A stretch of 52,600 nucleotides of DNA from Roseiflexaceae bacterium (GCA_947450095.1 CANFUF010000009.1:1-52600), one strand, 5' to 3'; shown: positions 1 to 7,903, counted from the first letter of the stretch. Notes: generated by a model from the sequence alone, not told the origin. Program-made: numbers and translations.

Positions 1-106
1 CAATCACCAATCACCAATCACCAATCACCAATCACCAATCACCAATCACCAATCACCAATCACCAATCACCAATCACCAATCACCAATCACCAATCACCA
101 ATCACC
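1..106. repeat. Heptanucleotide tandem repeat (CAATCAC)n, about 15 units
   Basis: A perfect 7-bp unit is repeated about 15 times up to position 106 and is cut by the window edge. Seven is not a multiple of three, so each unit gained or lost shifts the reading frame. In the frame of the following methyltransferase gene the tract is open and reads as Gln-Ser-Pro-Ile-Thr-Asn-His repeats. Similar short heptanucleotide repeats are known between genes in filamentous cyanobacteria. Here it may lie inside a gene, or it may mark a contig edge. Confidence 0.97.
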
Positions 107-1959
107 TTATTACGCATAATCTCGACGTGCGTCAGTTTTTGCAAGACGTGATTGCTCGAGCGGATATCGCGCAAGTAATGACGCTTTGGAATAGCTTGCA
201 GACGTTAAGCGTGCTCGATCCAACGGTAGGGTCGGGGGCGTTTTTGTTTGCGGCCTTGACCATCCTCAAGTCTATTTATGATGCGTGTCTCGACCGCATG
301 GCGGTATTGCGTGCTGACCAGGCGTTGGCTGGGTATGCGGATGCGGCCGAGGTAGTATTGCGTGACATCCACACCCACAAAAGCCAGAGTTATACGGTGC
401 TCAAGCGCATCATGGTCAACAATTTGTATGGGGTCGACATCATGGAAGAAGCGGTCGAAATCTGCAAACTGCGCTTGTTTCTCAAGCTGACGGCCCAGAT
501 TAGTGACCTTGCGGCACTTGAACCATTGCCAGACATCGATTTCAACATTCGCGCCGGCAACACGCTGGTGGGCTATGCTCGGCTGGCCGATGCCCAGACG
601 ACGGCCGAGAATACCAATATCGACATGGATTTGTTTGGCACCAAAAGTGTGCTCCGTGACAAGCTCGAGGCATTGGCACACGTGGTCAAAACATATCGCA
701 AACAACAGAGCGACATGGGCTCATCGTATGCCGACAAACAAGCGGTGACGATGCAGCTGTCCGAAACTGCCGAGGCGCTGAATCAGCGCTTGGCGGCCTT
801 GTATGGCGTCGATGTGCGCAATCGTGCGGCCTATAGCAAATGGCTCAAAAGCCACACCCCGTTCCACTGGTGTAGCGAGTTTTACGAGATTATCGAGAAT
901 CGTGGTGGATTCGACGTCATCGTGGGCAATCCGCCGTATGTGGAGTACTTTGAGAAAGCGTTTAATTATAAAATTTTACAACCATATACAACTAAAGCTA
1001 CTTTTAATTTATACCCAATGGTATTTGAACGGTGTTCAAAAATACTTCTACGTTCGGGAAGACACTCATTCGTGATTCCTCTCGCGGGATTTGCTACTAA
1101 AGGAATGACTTCATTTATACAAGCGTTCCAAAATTCGTTCAATGAAACATGGGTTTCATTTTTTCACTTTAGGCCAGCAATGTTGTTCTCGGGTGGAAAA
1201 GCTGCAAATATAGCAACTGCCGTATATATTGGAGTAAACGGTTTAAAAGAAAAAAGGCATGCCACAGGACAATTGAAGTGGAATCAAGAAATGAGAGACG
1301 GATTATTCAACTCGATAGACTATTCAACATATATTGATTTATATGACATTTCAAATCCTCACTACTATCCAAAAGTAGCGAATAATATTGAATCATCAAT
1401 AATGAGTAAAATCCAAAAACATCAGCTGGTAAATAGTTATGTGATTAAGACAGATACTTCTAATTGTATGCAGTATCGTTCAGCTGGTGGCTTGTATTGG
1501 AAATTATTCATAAATTATCCATGGCCTTATGACACTACATCAAATAAAACAGTCTCATTTCGAAGTGATATCCAAAGAGATGTAATAGTCTCGCTGTTCA
1601 ACAGCAGCATATTCTGGTTTTATTATGTTGCCACATTTGATACGTTTAACTTGAAGGACTACATGCTTTTTGGCTTCCGATTTAACTATCCAAAAGATAA
1701 GGAGTTCATTGCGCAACTTTGTGAAATTTGCAAAACACTTATGATTGATTACCAAAAAAATGCGAAGCATTTAATGCGTGGAAGCACGGGAAGTTACACA
1801 GTTTACGCAAAAAAATCCAAACACATCATCGACGAGATTGACCGTGTGCTTGCACAGCACTACGGCTTCACAGACGAGGAGCTCGATTACATCATCAACT
1901 ACGACATCAAGTACCGCATGGGGCTGGTGGGTAGTGCGGTGGAGGAGGATGGGGAGTGA
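1..1959 (+). CDS. Eco57I-type adenine-N6 DNA methyltransferase, 5' part missing
   Basis: This is the C-terminal part of a large restriction-modification type methyltransferase. Numbered from the GTG at 127, motif I (DPTVGSGAF) lies near residue 32 and the catalytic motif IV (NPPY) near residue 268. They bind S-adenosylmethionine and the target adenine. The rest should hold the target-recognition region. The frame is open upstream through the heptanucleotide tract to base 1. The residues just before the GTG (NLD, then VRQF) fit the conserved NLDIRQFAQD stretch that I recall from this family, so the GTG at 127, which has no ribosome binding site, is probably not the real start. Full-length relatives exceed 1000 residues and often carry a nuclease domain at the N-terminus, which is not visible here. 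Bases 960-1790 are clearly AT-rich, while the flanks are GC-rich, as if the specificity part had been exchanged. A DISARM-type or stand-alone methylase are both possible. Confidence 0.85.
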   Translation, partial: QSPITNHQSPITNHQSPITNHQSPITNHQSPITNHLITHNLDVRQFLQDVIARADIAQVMTLWNSLQTLSVLDPTVGSGAFLFAALTILKSIYDACLDRMAVLRADQALAGYADAAEVVLRDIHTHKSQSYTVLKRIMVNNLYGVDIMEEAVEICKLRLFLKLTAQISDLAALEPLPDIDFNIRAGNTLVGYARLADAQTTAENTNIDMDLFGTKSVLRDKLEALAHVVKTYRKQQSDMGSSYADKQAVTMQLSETAEALNQRLAALYGVDVRNRAAYSKWLKSHTPFHWCSEFYEIIENRGGFDVIVGNPPYVEYFEKAFNYKILQPYTTKATFNLYPMVFERCSKILLRSGRHSFVIPLAGFATKGMTSFIQAFQNSFNETWVSFFHFRPAMLFSGGKAANIATAVYIGVNGLKEKRHATGQLKWNQEMRDGLFNSIDYSTYIDLYDISNPHYYPKVANNIESSIMSKIQKHQLVNSYVIKTDTSNCMQYRSAGGLYWKLFINYPWPYDTTSNKTVSFRSDIQRDVIVSLFNSSIFWFYYVATFDTFNLKDYMLFGFRFNYPKDKEFIAQLCEICKTLMIDYQKNAKHLMRGSTGSYTVYAKKSKHIIDEIDRVLAQHYGFTDEELDYIINYDIKYRMGLVGSAVEEDGE

Positions 1960-1992
1960 TTAATTGATTTTCGATTTGTGAAGGAGACGCAT

Positions 1993-3378
1993 ATGACTGA
2001 ACCACAAGCGGACAACAACCAGCTCTTTAATGCAGAGTATGTTGAAAATGAACAAGCAGATCATGTAAAGTTGAAAACTGCTGTTGGATATGTTCGTAGT
2101 GAGAAGAACAAGATTAAGTGTCAGATATTTGCGACCCTATACTATCAGCCACATCCGAGCATTCAGTTTCGGTGTGTTAGTGTTGATGCAAATGCATACA
2201 ATTGGAAAATTATGCAGGATGCAACAGAGATCAAATTTGCGGATGCATATTTTGATGTATTAGTGTTGTCGCAAGTGCCTGATATTGATGAGAATGGTCG
2301 GTATTGTGTAACATACGTGCAGAAAACAATGGCAATTGTTCAAGGTACCGATACAACAAATGTTGATGAGTTACGGTTACATATTTATAATTTTGAGCAG
2401 TTTTTTTCGCATAGATTCCACTTTGTAAAACAGGGTAGCAGTAGTACTAGATTAGATTGTGTGCGGCTACAATATAAAGAATTTGATATTGAAATGAGAC
2501 ATGTATTGAAATCTACCGAGCAAACACAGAAGATGAAAAACTCGGTTGGATTTGGTATAACACATCTTGTGAAAATTACTCACCAGACAGGCAAAGCGTT
2601 CTGCCCACATGATGTTTTGCGTCATACAAAGGCGTTAGGTCTTACGCTTTCATTTCTACGGGGTTCATTGAATTTTGTACCGTTGATTTCTGGGCATAAA
2701 AATGGTGAACTTGTATATGAATCATGGACAGTGCCTTTAGAACGATGGCATAATTATCAAAATATTTTTGATGTGTGGACACATCCTGATGGTGATACCA
2801 ATTACATTGAGGAATTATTTCCCAAATTTACGCAGTATATTGATTCATTAAATGATGATTCATGGCAAGATTATGAATTTCTCCGTCGTGCAGTCGTGAC
2901 ATACAATCAAGCAAATGTGTCGACCTATGTGCCCAATTCAATTATTTTGGTGCAAGTTGCATTTGAGACAATAGCTTATCAGTATATTGTGGAGCGTACC
3001 AAATATATGTCCAAAGAAGGTTATACGTCATTAAAGTATGAGGCTGATAAATTCCGCTTGCTTTTTGGGTATTTAGGTATTTCAGCAGATGTAAGTAATT
3101 ATTCAACAGAGCTAGCACAAAAACTGTCTAAATCCGGCAAAACTAAATATGATATACCTAGACTTCTAACCGAAATGCGAAATTCTTATATTCATGCAGA
3201 TAATTCGCAAAGTAAAAATAATGCACTAGAAGACGATGAAACATTTCAGTACTTATCGGTATTTTTGTATGTATTGGAATTGACAATTTTGGCTGTTATC
3301 GGATACGACGGCTATCATCGCAATCGATTAAGGAATACAGCGCCTGGTACAGTGGAGCGAGTACCATGGGCAAAGTAA
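1993..3378 (+). CDS. HEPN-domain protein, ApeA-like candidate antiphage RNase
   Basis: A 461-residue protein starting at ATG 1993, six bases after an AAGGAG ribosome binding site at 1981-1986; the longer frame from GTG 1978 would start before that site. No signal peptide or membrane segment is seen. The C-terminal 150 residues are helical and contain RNSYIHAD with Arg396-x4-His401, the RX4-6H motif of HEPN ribonucleases. The N-terminal part is beta-rich and not firmly recognisable. Size, layout and position beside a methyltransferase resemble ApeA abortive-infection proteins, which cut RNA on phage infection; this is inference. Its stop overlaps the start of the HNH gene by 13 bp, so the two are probably translated together. 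The gene is AT-rich compared with the core genome, which suggests transfer. Confidence 0.7.
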   Translation: MTEPQADNNQLFNAEYVENEQADHVKLKTAVGYVRSEKNKIKCQIFATLYYQPHPSIQFRCVSVDANAYNWKIMQDATEIKFADAYFDVLVLSQVPDIDENGRYCVTYVQKTMAIVQGTDTTNVDELRLHIYNFEQFFSHRFHFVKQGSSSTRLDCVRLQYKEFDIEMRHVLKSTEQTQKMKNSVGFGITHLVKITHQTGKAFCPHDVLRHTKALGLTLSFLRGSLNFVPLISGHKNGELVYESWTVPLERWHNYQNIFDVWTHPDGDTNYIEELFPKFTQYIDSLNDDSWQDYEFLRRAVVTYNQANVSTYVPNSIILVQVAFETIAYQYIVERTKYMSKEGYTSLKYEADKFRLLFGYLGISADVSNYSTELAQKLSKSGKTKYDIPRLLTEMRNSYIHADNSQSKNNALEDDETFQYLSVFLYVLELTILAVIGYDGYHRNRLRNTAPGTVERVPWAK

Positions 3379-4199
3379 CGCAAATTTCTACCTGCTACTA
3401 TTGCGGGGTATCCAATATGACTGAAAAACTTACAAAAGAACACACCCCGCCGCATGGTCTTTTTACTCATCTTCCGAAAGGGACAGCTTATTACCCTAAC
3501 AAGGTGCCTTCTTGTGCTATACATAATAATGAGAAAAGTATTGATGATCAAGCAATAATGAAAGGATTTTATGTTGGAATGTTGAATAAATATGCCCAAA
3601 TGAAAGAATATGCGCCTGGTGACTCAATTCTCAGCTGGGTGAAGGGAAATACAAAAATCTTAAATCACACTAGACAACAAACGGTTATCTTGCCACTATA
3701 TTTAAATGATGATTTGAATTTAGTGAGCACAGAAATAGTAGCGCACATACGCGTGAATGAGCAGACTTGGATTCGATCGATAACGGCGGGGCTATTATTT
3801 GGGCTGTGTGATGAAAAGCTGAAGTCTGCGGATTTTGATAGTGCAATAGTTATTGCTTGGGACACTATTAATCAAGAACGATCGATACCACTAACAAAAG
3901 ATCAACGTACATTGCATACGGCAAAGCGGCATCGTCGATATGAACTATCACAGCCACCATTCTGGTTGCCCGCAAGATATGGTCGGCACATTATGCTGCC
4001 TATGGAACGATATACATATCGGGTTTCTATACTTCCTGATTCATTGCTGTTTGAGCACTGCTTTTTGTTGTCGTATAGGTATTGGTGCAAGGTGCGACTC
4101 AACAATGAAGACCTAAAGATGTTCACTCATAAATTTAGTAAATTACAATTGTATTATGAGCGTGTAGATAAACTTGTTCAGCGTAAAACTACGATGTAA
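3366..4199 (+). CDS. HNH-type zinc protein, candidate endonuclease paired with the HEPN protein
   Basis: A 277-residue protein. The N-terminus holds Cys10-x2-Cys13, then Glu25-His26 in an EHTPP motif and Cys50-x2-His53 followed by two Asn. This order (CxxC, EHxPP, CxxC/H, Asn) is that of a family of small HNH-like domains with two zinc knuckles. The second knuckle uses CxxH instead of CxxC. The remaining 210 residues are not recognised and may bind the target or the partner. Translation starts inside the HEPN gene (13-bp overlap), which argues for a functional pair. The AT-rich composition matches the HEPN gene and not the core genome. Nuclease activity is inferred from the motif. Confidence 0.65.
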   Translation: MGKVTQISTCYYCGVSNMTEKLTKEHTPPHGLFTHLPKGTAYYPNKVPSCAIHNNEKSIDDQAIMKGFYVGMLNKYAQMKEYAPGDSILSWVKGNTKILNHTRQQTVILPLYLNDDLNLVSTEIVAHIRVNEQTWIRSITAGLLFGLCDEKLKSADFDSAIVIAWDTINQERSIPLTKDQRTLHTAKRHRRYELSQPPFWLPARYGRHIMLPMERYTYRVSILPDSLLFEHCFLLSYRYWCKVRLNNEDLKMFTHKFSKLQLYYERVDKLVQRKTTM

Positions 4200-4361
4200 T
4201 GAGTGAGAGGTACTAATTTACTAGTCGTTCATCTTAGTCTAGTAATGGTTGAGCCTAGAATTGATGTTGGGTTTATCACCTCACTTCCCCCCTTGATACC
4301 CACAACGATTGTTTGTATGATAGGGCTATCGCACCATCTCACGTCACAAGGAGGTCACCCC

Positions 4362-4619
4362 ATGACCAACATTTGGCCATTGGCTGTCGCCAAAAAGCAA
4401 TTGCGCGCCGTGATCGACCGAGCCGCTACGGGGCAAGCTCAAATCATTACCATGCAGGGGGAGCCCACGGCGGTGGTGCTGTCGTACGCCGAGTACCAGC
4501 GCCTGACGGCGCCGGCGCTATCGCTCTTGGAATTTTTTCAGACCTGTCCGCTGGAGGAAGGCGAAGAGCTCGATATTACCCGTGACCGTAGTGGCCTGCG
4601 CCCCGATATCTGCTGGTAA
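4362..4619 (+). CDS. Phd/YefM-type antitoxin, copy 1
   Basis: An 85-residue protein with the typical opening of Phd/YefM antitoxins: a short strand, then KKQLRAVIDRA, a strand with IIT, and AVVLSYAEYQRL. Such proteins repress their own promoter and neutralise a toxin through the C-terminal tail. The start is ATG 4362 after a strong AAGGAGG; the longer frame from 4203 has no support. No toxin gene of a known family (RelE, Doc, PIN) follows; the next sequence is the decayed TfoX-like gene. It is almost identical to the protein at 6553-6810, with four differences in 85 residues. Confidence 0.85.
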   Translation: MTNIWPLAVAKKQLRAVIDRAATGQAQIITMQGEPTAVVLSYAEYQRLTAPALSLLEFFQTCPLEEGEELDITRDRSGLRPDICW

Positions 4620-4657
4620 TCCTGCCCCGCCTCCGCTAGTGATTGTGAGCAACGCTA

Positions 4658-4905
4658 TGGCCTAAAGGGCGAATAGCGGCGAATGAATTCGCCGGCATGA
4701 TTCGCCCTTACGATGTCGGGCGCCGGAGCACATATGTCGTGGCGTCCTTGTAGGGCGCCACGGACATTGCATGTGCCATGCAATGCCGCAGGGACGCATG
4801 CGCGGGTTTGTGGTGGTGGACGAGGCCCTGCTCGATGACGACGACGTCATCGCCGCGTGGATCGCCCGCGCCCAGACGTTTAATCGTACCCTGCCGCCCA
4901 AATAA
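4658..4905 (+). pseudogene. Decayed TfoX N-terminal-domain gene
   Basis: The first bases (from GTGAGCAACGCTATGGCCT) and the last 110 bp match the intact gene at 6847-7167. The middle is gone: the reading frame stops directly after ATG-GCC at a TAA, and a foreign 133-bp stretch with a nested palindrome takes its place. Similarity resumes at about 4795 and ends at the stop codon at 4903-4905. Confidence 0.85.
4666..4710. repeat. Nested palindrome, also found inverted at 40221-40259
   Basis: The outer arms AAGGGCGAAT (4666-4675) and ATTCGCCCTT (4701-4710) pair perfectly. Inside them CGGCGAAT and ATTCGCCG (4678-4685, 4688-4695) form a second stem. A stretch of 39 bases (4670-4708) recurs exactly, in reverse orientation, at 40221-40259. 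This fits a small mobile palindromic element of REP or MITE type. Confidence 0.8.
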
Positions 4906-5029
4906 TCACCGGCTGAGCATTGGTCGTGGCGTAGGGCGCCGAGGGTAGATGTTGGTCGCCAATTCACCGCTGGCGCACTGATGTTTTTTTCCAAAAATAA
5001 GAAAACCACTCCCACCTATGTCACCCCAT

Positions 5030-5420
5030 GGTGCGCTTTTCTCCCGGCGTCACCCCATGGCGCGTCCTTTCCCCCCGTCACCCCATGGCGCGAAGCGCAG
5101 TGGGGTCTCCGTGTGGTAGGTAAGGATTGTGGCAAGCCGTAGGGAGATGGCACTCCGCTGGGCGGCATGCCATGACGTTGGGGTGGGTGGCATGGTGCGT
5201 CCTTTCCCCCGTCACCCCATGGCGCGTAGCGCAGTGGGGTCTCGTGTGTGCACAAGGATTGTGGCGACCCGCAGGGAGATGGCACTCCGCTGAGCGGCAT
5301 GCCATGACGGTAGTGTGGGTGGGCGGCATGCCATGACGTTGGGGTGGGTGGCATGGCGCGTCCTTTCCCCCGTCACCCCATGGCGCAAAGCGCAGTGGGG
5401 TCTCCGTGTGAGCCGCAAAG
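5030..5420. repeat. Cluster of palindromic intergenic repeats, about three units
   Basis: No gene is seen in this stretch. Units contain GTCACCCCATGGCGC, a short loop and GCGCAGTGGGGTCTC, an imperfect hairpin present near 5078, 5210 and 5373, with fragments near 5020 and 5048. They alternate with GGGAGATGGCACTCCGCTG, GGCATGCCATGACG and TTGGGGTGGGTGGCATG. A diverged relative lies at about 29530-29600. Short open frames across this region on both strands follow the repeat and are not genes. Confidence 0.85.
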
Positions 5421-5491
5421 AAATTATTGTGCGGGCGCGCGCGGAATTAAGTATAGTAATGATGATAGATTAATCGTAGAAAGGGCGACTG

Positions 5492-6505
5492 ATGGAAAAT
5501 CCCAACCAGCCTACACCCACACCCCTTAGCGACAATGATGGGAGTGCATTGCTTAAACATACGTTGGAGCAAAATAATGGATTTGTGCTCAGGGAATATC
5601 ATCCGGACTACGGCATTGATTTTGCAGTAGAGATATTCAAATCGACACAACCCCAGTTGGCGCGCACAGCGACCCTTGGGGAGCATGTGTTTGTGCAATT
5701 AAAAAGCAAGGAAAATATACAAATCACAACCATCGAGGTCAGTCCGCGCAAGAATGAGCTGAAATATGCGCAAAAGCCACGCAGTAAGCATGAAAAAGCT
5801 ACAATTGAGGTTATTCCTATTACGCTAGAAACAGCTGAATTGATTACTGTCGAACGTATGGGTTATGGGGTACCGGTGTTGCTTGTGGTGGCGGATCTTG
5901 AACACAAACAGTGTTATTTTGTCTGTTTGAACGACTACATTGATAAAGTCCTCGTCCCACAACACAGCAATTACGCTTCTGCAAAAACGCGCACAATTTA
6001 TGTGCCAGTGACGAACAACCTGTCGTTGGAACATGGTATTCGTGCGCTACGTTGGTACGGCAAACGTGCCAAATTACTCGCAGCGTTTCATACATTTGTG
6101 TATCAATATGTTGAGTTACAAGGTGTGGCTCATTCCTATCAAGATAACAAAATGGTTCGGATGTCACGGCAGTTTGCAAAGCGAAACATGCAATATGATT
6201 TTTGGGGCGAAATAGACATTTGTAATTTAATCACGATACTTGGTGAGCAGCTACGACAATATCATACGACCGGTCAGTTAGACGTAGCTCAGAACGATCC
6301 AAAAGAGCACAAAGCGAATAAATTGACAGAAGTGGAACAATTATTTGCGGCGTATATGATTCCTAATGCAGTAACAGATTTATGGGAATTGCTTGCGAAT
6401 TTACCACAGCATTATGAACAACTCTGGCGCGAATGGTTTTTACCGACCCATTTAGGTGCCTGGTTATCAGCGCCTAATACGGGGCCTGTTGACGATAATG
6501 CATGA
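5492..6505 (+). CDS. DUF4365-domain protein, PD-(D/E)XK nuclease-like
   Basis: A 337-residue soluble protein starting at ATG 5492 after GAAAGGG. The N-terminal half has the layout of DUF4365: a conserved helix, then DYGIDFAVEIF with Asp43 and Glu47, and VQLKS with Gln69-x-Lys71. This matches a PD-(D/E)XK nuclease core with Gln in the third acidic position. Such domains occur often in defence islands. The C-terminal half is rich in hydrophobic and charged helices and is not recognised. The gene is AT-rich and lies between two direct copies of an antitoxin cassette, as if carried as cargo. The substrate is unknown. Confidence 0.75.
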   Translation: MENPNQPTPTPLSDNDGSALLKHTLEQNNGFVLREYHPDYGIDFAVEIFKSTQPQLARTATLGEHVFVQLKSKENIQITTIEVSPRKNELKYAQKPRSKHEKATIEVIPITLETAELITVERMGYGVPVLLVVADLEHKQCYFVCLNDYIDKVLVPQHSNYASAKTRTIYVPVTNNLSLEHGIRALRWYGKRAKLLAAFHTFVYQYVELQGVAHSYQDNKMVRMSRQFAKRNMQYDFWGEIDICNLITILGEQLRQYHTTGQLDVAQNDPKEHKANKLTEVEQLFAAYMIPNAVTDLWELLANLPQHYEQLWREWFLPTHLGAWLSAPNTGPVDDNA

Positions 6506-6552
6506 GGTTTTAATACGTGTAGTTTTTTGTTAGTCACAAGGAGGCCCACCCC

Positions 6553-6810
6553 ATGACCAACATTTGGCCATTGGCTGTCGCCAAAAAGCAATTGCGCGCC
6601 GTGATCGACCGAGCCGCTACGGGGCAAGCCCAAATCATTACCGTGCAGGGGGCGCCCACGGCGGTGGTGCTGTCGTACGCCGAGTATCAGTGCTTGACGG
6701 CGCCGGCGCTATCGCTGCGCGAATTTTTTCAGACCTGTCCGCTGGAGGAAGGCGAAGAGCTCGATATTACCCGTGACCGCAGTGGCCTGCGCCCCGATAT
6801 CTGCTGGTAA
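6553..6810 (+). CDS. Phd/YefM-type antitoxin, copy 2
   Basis: An 85-residue protein starting at ATG 6553 behind AAGGAGG. It differs from copy 1 at four positions: Met to Val and Glu to Ala in the second strand, Arg to Cys after YQ, and Leu to Arg before EFF. The predicted role is DNA-binding antitoxin and autorepressor. It is followed 36 bp later by the TfoX-like gene, the only candidate partner. No canonical toxin is present on either strand nearby. Confidence 0.85.
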   Translation: MTNIWPLAVAKKQLRAVIDRAATGQAQIITVQGAPTAVVLSYAEYQCLTAPALSLREFFQTCPLEEGEELDITRDRSGLRPDICW

Positions 6811-6846
6811 TCCGCCCCGCCTCCGCTAGCGATTGTGAGCAACTCT

Positions 6847-7167
6847 ATGGCCTATTCAACCGTGCTCTACGAGCGCATCGCCGAGCTATTGCCCCATGCC
6901 CCCCACAAACGGATGTTTGGCGGGGTAGTCTTTTTTGGGCGGGGCCACATGCTGGTGGGGGTGTTTGGCGACGGCATGATGGTGCGGGTGGGGCCCGACG
7001 CCTTTGACGAGGCCTTGGCGCAGGCCGGGGTGCGCCCCCTCGCCAGTAAACCCAATCGCATGCGCGGGTTTGTGGTGGTGGACGAGGCCCTGCTCGATGA
7101 TGACGACGTCATCGCCGATTGGATCGCCCGCGCCCAGATGTTTAATCGCACCCTGCCGCTCAAATAA
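6847..7167 (+). CDS. TfoX/Sxy N-terminal-domain protein
   Basis: A small protein of 106 residues from ATG 6847; GTG 6835 would add four residues, and neither start has a clear ribosome binding site. The RMFGGVVFF motif, the GHMLVGVFGD strand pair and the final MRGFVVVDEALL plus DWIARA helix are typical of the stand-alone TfoX N-terminal domain. In gammaproteobacteria the longer TfoX controls competence, but short single-domain forms elsewhere have no proven function. It follows a Phd-type antitoxin in both copies of the duplication, so a joint function is possible; it could equally be a chance neighbour. Confidence 0.8.
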   Translation: MAYSTVLYERIAELLPHAPHKRMFGGVVFFGRGHMLVGVFGDGMMVRVGPDAFDEALAQAGVRPLASKPNRMRGFVVVDEALLDDDDVIADWIARAQMFNRTLPLK

Positions 7168-7329
7168 TCCCCGGCTAGGCATTAATCGTGGCGTAGGGCG
7201 CCGAGGGTAGATGCTGGTCGCCAATTCACCGCTGGCGCCCTGATTTTTTTTCAAAAATAAAAAACCACATATGTGGACATAATAAAAGGTATACTTCGTT
7301 TGTTGTTTAGAAAGAAAGCGAGTATCGAT

Positions 7330-7695
7330 ATGTGGCGCATTGTGATGCTGGCAATCCTGTGTCTGCAATTGGTGGCGTGTAGCATTGGCTCCTCGACGGC
7401 TATCACTGCGGCGGTGGCAACGTGCAAATTGACCAATTCTGATTTTGTGGAAGTAATGGATGATGGGCATTCTCTAATGTTGAAAGGTCGGGGTAGTGCA
7501 ACGTTATTTGAAAGTATAGACCAGACCGGTACTGCGTGTATGCTGCAAGAATTGGGCATTCCTGTGTATTTGCGTCAACTCATGAGCTGGACGCGGGACA
7601 GCGACGGGATGCAACAGGAAGAATTTGATGGTTACAAAATATATTGGTCGTATTATTCTGATTATGGTCTTAACATCATCATTCACATGAAATAA
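7330..7695 (+). CDS. Small lipoprotein of unknown function
   Basis: A 121-residue protein from ATG 7330. It begins with a short charged end, a hydrophobic stretch and the lipobox LVAC, so it is probably lipid-anchored outside the membrane. An extension from GTG 7273 would put a charged stretch before the signal and lacks a ribosome binding site. The mature part has two further Cys and no recognised domain. Its beginning lies just after the end of the duplicated block. Confidence 0.6.
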   Translation: MWRIVMLAILCLQLVACSIGSSTAITAAVATCKLTNSDFVEVMDDGHSLMLKGRGSATLFESIDQTGTACMLQELGIPVYLRQLMSWTRDSDGMQQEEFDGYKIYWSYYSDYGLNIIIHMK

Positions 7696-7772
7696 TTGGT
7701 TTCATTGGGGTGCGTGCATATGCCGCACACCGCCCAGATCATCATTTGGGGACATCATCGAGCCGCAGTAGA

Positions 7773-7812
7773 GCCGCAGCCTGCTGCGGCTTTGTCATGC
7801 AACGCATGACAA
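7773..7812. repeat. Two adjacent intergenic hairpins
   Basis: GCCGCAG-CCTG-CTGCGGC (7773-7790) is followed by TTGTCATGC-AAC-GCATGACAA (7792-7812). The first hairpin core recurs at 15921-15936. No T-run follows, so these are more likely dispersed palindromes than terminators. The rest of 7696-7969 holds a short C/T-rich run of CCATT repeats and no gene. Confidence 0.75.
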
Positions 7813-7903
7813 CACGTCCGTGCGTTGAGGTGGGTGGCATGATGATATAGCGCCAGGCCATTTTCCATTCTCCATTTTCAATTCTCCATTATTCCACATG
7901 CGT

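Larger units (their letters stand above)
4343..5012 (+). repeat. Left copy of a direct duplication (antitoxin + decayed TfoX-like gene)
   Basis: This block is repeated in the same orientation at about 6533-7269. Similarity starts at the GTCACAAGGAGG just upstream of the antitoxin and ends in the T-rich and AAAATAA sequence after the TfoX-like gene. The left copy has lost about 196 bp of the TfoX-like gene, replaced by 133 bp containing a nested palindrome. The 1.5 kb between the copies carries palindromic repeats and the DUF4365 gene. Confidence 0.85.
6533..7269 (+). repeat. Right copy of the direct duplication (antitoxin + intact TfoX-like gene)
   Basis: It is the same block as 4343-5012 in the same direction. 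This copy keeps the complete TfoX-like gene, so it is probably closer to the ancestral form. The copies frame the DUF4365 gene and its palindromic repeats. Confidence 0.85.

Noticed and set aside
1-106. CRISPR array
   Set aside because: The unit is a 7-bp perfect tandem repeat with no unique spacers.
4203-4361. N-terminal extension of the first antitoxin
   Set aside because: The strong AAGGAGG lies just before ATG 4362 and the second copy begins at the same residue.
5016-5354. Several short frames with repeated HGMPPSGVPSP-type sequence
   Set aside because: They are translations of the palindromic repeat cluster and have no ribosome binding sites.
5030-5420. CRISPR-like repeat-spacer structure
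   Set aside because: The units are unequal, the intervening parts are repeated too, and no cas gene is near.
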